The notes under the pieces were generated by a model. It searched no databases. It saw nothing but the letters and a program-made list of their open reading frames with translations, and had not been told where the DNA came from. A stretch of DNA of 64,000 bases. Source: Ulva prolifera. Its lineage: Eukaryota; Chlorophyta; Ulvophyceae; Ulvales; Ulvaceae. The position numbers and the translations under genes are program-made. The stretch's first letter is position 1. Every line of letters begins with the position of its first letter. This document shows positions 60,367 through 64,000 of this stretch, one piece after another. Location of the stretch: NCBI GenBank assembly GCA_023078555.1, contig CM041198.1, positions 7,983,836-8,047,835 on the forward strand, written 5' to 3'.

Positions 60367-63300
60367 ATGTCGCTCCTCACCACCTGCTTCCGGCAGGCCC
60401 GCCAATCTCAAGCAAATCTTCTATACTCATATACTTCTGCTAGAGAGCTCGTTATACGGCAATTCGCCTCCGAGCCTGTGCCCTACTCGCAGTTGACGGT
60501 CGGTGCGACGTCTTCACTCTCGGTGCTGCTGGATGCCCTCGCATTGCGCTTGCGTGCCCCAAATCTTCAAATGTATGTGATCGCATCATCAGATCTGAGC
60601 CCCCTGCATTGATACATCATCGCATGTAGAGAAAACACGAAAGTGAGAGTTCACGTGAGCTCTGGCATGACCACAGGTGTTCCAAGAGAGACTTTTGACA
60701 GCGAGCGGCGCGTTGCGCTCACACCGCAGGGAGTATCGTCTCTGATCAAAGTTGGGTTCAATGTCAACGTTGAGCGGGATGCTGGCGCCCTGTCCTCCTT
60801 CGGGGTGTGCCCCTGCCCTCTGACCTCTCGCTCCCCGCCCTGCCACCTCACGTGCACAACACCACCCCCCCAAACCCTGTTGCCTCCTGCACCGCCGCTC
60901 CACAACACAAGCTGCACACATGGCATGACCTGCTATACTGCAGCTGCTGCCAGGCACGGAGCTCATGCTCCAACCGGCGCATGCATGCAGAACAACGACT
61001 ACGAGACCGCCGGCGCGAAGCTCGTGGACACCGCGGCGGCGCTGGGCTCGGACATCGTGCTCAAGGTGCGGCCGCCGTCAGTCGACGCGGAGGTGCCGCT
61101 GCTGAAGTCGGGCGGCCACCTCATCTCGTACATCCAGCCTGCCGTGAACAAGGACCTTGTGGCGCAGCTCGGCGAGAGGAAGGTCAACGTCATCGGTGCG
61201 CCCCCCTCCGACTGCCCCGACGCGCGACCAGAGGTGTGGCAGGGATGTGGCACAATGGGTGCTACATGGAAGTAGGTGTGGGGCGGCACCTGGGGTTACC
61301 TAGGAGGGGGAAGGGGGCCTGGCACGGCCCTCCACTTGTGCAGGTGTGAGCCACCGTGGCCTCTTCTGTGGCACAGGGGTTTGCTCTATGGCTACGAGGG
61401 CACTTTTGTACCAGGGCGCTCCCAGCTGGGTGCAGCCGGGCTCAGCTGTGCTCAAGGCTGCGGATTGATGTACATGTACAAGACCGCCTGTCCCTTACGC
61501 TGGCGCGCGGCACGTCGCTCCCGACGCTCTGACACCGGTGCTGTGCCCTGAGGACTGCATTCCCACATTGCGCTGCACAGGGATCGCAGCAGCAGAGGGG
61601 GGGCGATGCGGGTGTGTGTGTGCTGCAGGCATGGACTGCATCCCGCGCACGCTGTCGCGGGCGCAGACGTTTGACTCGCTGTCGAGCATGGCCAACATTG
61701 CGGGCTACCGCGCCGTCGTCGAGGCCGCGCAGTGCTTCCCTCGCTTCTTCACCGGCCAGATCACAGCCGCCGGCCGCGTGCCCCCCGCCAAGGCACGCAC
61801 CCCTCATACCCCCCCTTTGCTGCTGTCATCTTTGCTGCCTTCTCTGCTGGTGCTGTCACCGCAACCCATCGACGTCGTGTCGACGTCATACCAGGCGCGT
61901 GTGTCCGGGTGATATCAAAGCGCCGCATGAAGAATAGGCAGCCAGTCTCAACCATGAAGCCGGTGGACGGCGGGCCTCAGTGCTCCTGTGCCGCGCATGC
62001 GACACATCAGCGCCGCCTCGTTGCCGCGCTGGACGTGGCAGAACATGCCGTCCATGGCCACGTGTGTGTTCCCTGACCGGGCGACAATGGCGTCTCGGGA
62101 TGCAGGTGCTGGTCATCGGCGGCGGCGTCGCGGGGCTATCGGCGATCGGCACGGCGAAGAACATGGGCGCGATCGTGCGAGTGTTTGACACGCGCGCCGC
62201 CGTCGCGGAGCAGGCCAAGTCTCTCGGCGCGGAGTTCCTGACCGTCAACATCAAGGAGTCCGGCGAGGGCACGGGCGGGTACGCGAAGGAGATGTCGAAG
62301 GAGTTCCACGATGCCGAGGTGCGCTGTGCTCGCCGTTGCCACGTCAGGCCATTGAACCTGCCTGACCGCGATGGCGTGTGTTGGCGAGCCTCGTAACTGC
62401 TCCGCGTTATATGCTTGGTGGTCCACGCGTGCAGGACCCACCTGGGTCACGCACACCATCGCGGAGACGCGGGCTGTGGTCGAATGTCGGGCGGATCCCT
62501 GCGGGGCGTTGGGACTGCTCATGCGCGCGAGATGTGGGGTTTTGTGACATGCTGATCGTTAGAACGGCGAGCGGCGGGAGTGGCCGTTGCACCAACGGCG
62601 TGCATGAGCTCCGTGCCGCGTGTGCTGCAGATGGCGCTATTCCGGCAGCAGGCGAAAGACGTCGACATCATCATCTCAACGGCACTGATCCCCGGCAAGA
62701 AGGCCCCGCTGCTGATCACGCGCGACATGGTGCACAGCATGCGGCCCGGCAGCGTGACCGTCGACCTCGCGGCCGAGATGGGCGGCAACATCGAGACGAC
62801 GGAGCCCGGCAGCGTCATCAAGACGGAGAACGGCGTCACATGCATCGGCTACACCGACCTCCCCAGCCGCCTCGCCACTCAGGCCTCGACGCTCTACTCC
62901 AACAACATCTCCAAGTTCCTGCTCTCCATGGGGCCCTTCACCGGTGCGCTGTGCGTGCTGTGCTGCGTGCTGCGGTGTCTGCTCATCTTCCGCATGATCG
63001 GTGCGAGAATGGGGTGTGACTAGGGATGTATCCATGGGATTCATGCATGTGTTTGGGTGGCCACAGGGCACAAGGAGCAATTCTACCTTGATGACAAGGA
63101 CGATGCGGTGCGCATGTCGACGGTGCTGCGGGACGGAGAGCTGAAGTGGCCGCCACCACCGCTGCCAGCGCCGCCGCCGCCACCGCCAAAGCCGGAGGCC
63201 CCACCGGAGGAGACCGGCCCGCCGGACCTGTACAAGCCTACATTCGACAGCGCGATGCTGACAACCGGCGGTGTTGCTGGCATCATCGGCATGGGCTTTG

Positions 63301-64000
63301 TGTCCCCGAGTGCGTCCCGCCAGAGCTTGCGGCAGCTGTGCGTGGTTGTGAACTACCTTTGGGAGTTGTGCCATGCCAGGGCAGGGCGGATGACTCTGTC
63401 GTTCCAGAGTTTCACGTGATGCCCTGAGTGCTGGCTCTTGCGTGTATGGCCGACCTGGGCACAGGCCACATGGGCCCCCTGAGCGTGAGCGGCCACCAAG
63501 CCCATTGCTCAAGAAAAACAAAGTGCAACCGCCCGAACCATTGCACAGCAGAGCGCTGCTATGCCCACTACCAGGCATTGCAACCACAACATCCACGAAG
63601 TATGCTGCCTCTGCGACCAACTGCTAGGACACTGCCTGGCGCACCAGCTCAGTCCCGCGGCGCGAGTGTGCAGGCGCAGCGTTCAGCTCCATGCTGACCA
63701 AGTTCGGCCTCGCGAGCGTGTGCGGCTACCAGACGGTGTGGGGCGTCACGCCCGCGCTGCACTCGCCGCTCATGAGCGTCACCAACGCCATCTCCGGCCT
63801 CACCGCGGCCGGCGGCATGATGCTCCTCGGCGGCGGTGTGCTGCCGTCCAACACTGCGCAGGCCCTCGCGACCGCCGCCGTCCTCACCTCGGCGGTCAAC
63901 ATCGGCGGCGGCTTCATGATCACGCAGCGGTGCGCCCCCTCCCCGCTCCTCCCACATGCGCGCTGAGCTGCGCTGCCGCGTGACCGCCCGACTTCTGCGA
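60367..64000 (+). CDS. NNT: Mitochondrial NAD(P) transhydrogenase, fused alpha-beta type (3' part outside window)
   Basis: Eight exons seen: 60,367-60,502; 60,677-60,804; 60,991-61,195; 61,629-61,792; 62,106-62,318; 62,631-62,943; 63,067-63,309; 63,680-63,929, with the next intron starting at 63,930 (GTGCGC). The 550 codons are fully in phase. Residues 1 to about 34 are a mitochondrial-type presequence, rich in Arg and Gln and free of acidic residues until a single Glu at 27, with a RQFAS cleavage-like site. Domain I follows: [38 protein letters not shown], the NAD-binding loop [32 protein letters not shown] and [18 protein letters not shown] Pro-rich linker ([16 protein letters not shown]) leads into membrane domain II ([20 protein letters not shown]). 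By family the enzyme couples proton entry across the inner membrane to making NADPH from NADH. Intron 4 is GC-AG: the conserved VPPAK/V junction is cut at AAG/GCACGC. Confidence 0.95.

Overview
The window is nuclear DNA of a eukaryotic alga, most likely a green alga (Chlorophyta). Genes are split by short introns and exons are far more GC-rich than the spacers. One gene is a plastid-type dicarboxylate translocator with a transit-peptide-like N-terminus, and it sits beside a RING/coiled-coil/WD40 COP1 and plant/animal-type HAC acetyltransferase genes. The lineage call is inference; no marker names a genus.

Layout. (1) Positions 1-14,600 hold two direct copies of a duplicated unit of about 9.6 kb. 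Each copy carries a minus-strand gene for a small p300/CBP(HAC)-type histone acetyltransferase (PHD finger plus HAT domain). (2) Positions 14,600-29,150 are a core between the repeats. It holds a minisatellite, a secretory/membrane protein of unknown family (18,790-21,052), an ARL5-like small GTPase (23,378-24,661) and the translocator DIT1 (26,881-29,709). (3) Positions 29,148-38,790 hold a third copy of the unit, inverted, which begins inside the last intron of DIT1 and carries the third HAT gene on the plus strand. (4) Positions 40,122-44,900 hold COP1 (minus). (5) Positions 46,142-48,496 hold a DUF4097/FAM185A-like gene (minus). (6) Positions 54,694 to about 56,445 hold an OS-9-type ER lectin (plus). 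(7) From 60,367 to the right edge lies the 5' part of a fused, mitochondrially targeted NAD(P) transhydrogenase (plus).

The most unusual feature is the family of HAT units. All three copies have open reading frames with consistent intron phases. Copy 1 carries a truncated piece of DIT1, which records how the duplication arose. One short intron is more conserved between copies than the exons beside it. Copy 2 appears to have shifted a splice donor so that a 5-bp insertion keeps frame. The third copy is a mosaic of the other two.

Splice donors here are mostly GTGCG- or GTGTG- rather than GTRAGT, and one intron is clearly GC-AG. Exon limits were read by eye from frame, phase and protein similarity. 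Those marked approximate should be treated as such. Several spacers of 1-6 kb contain no gene I can support.
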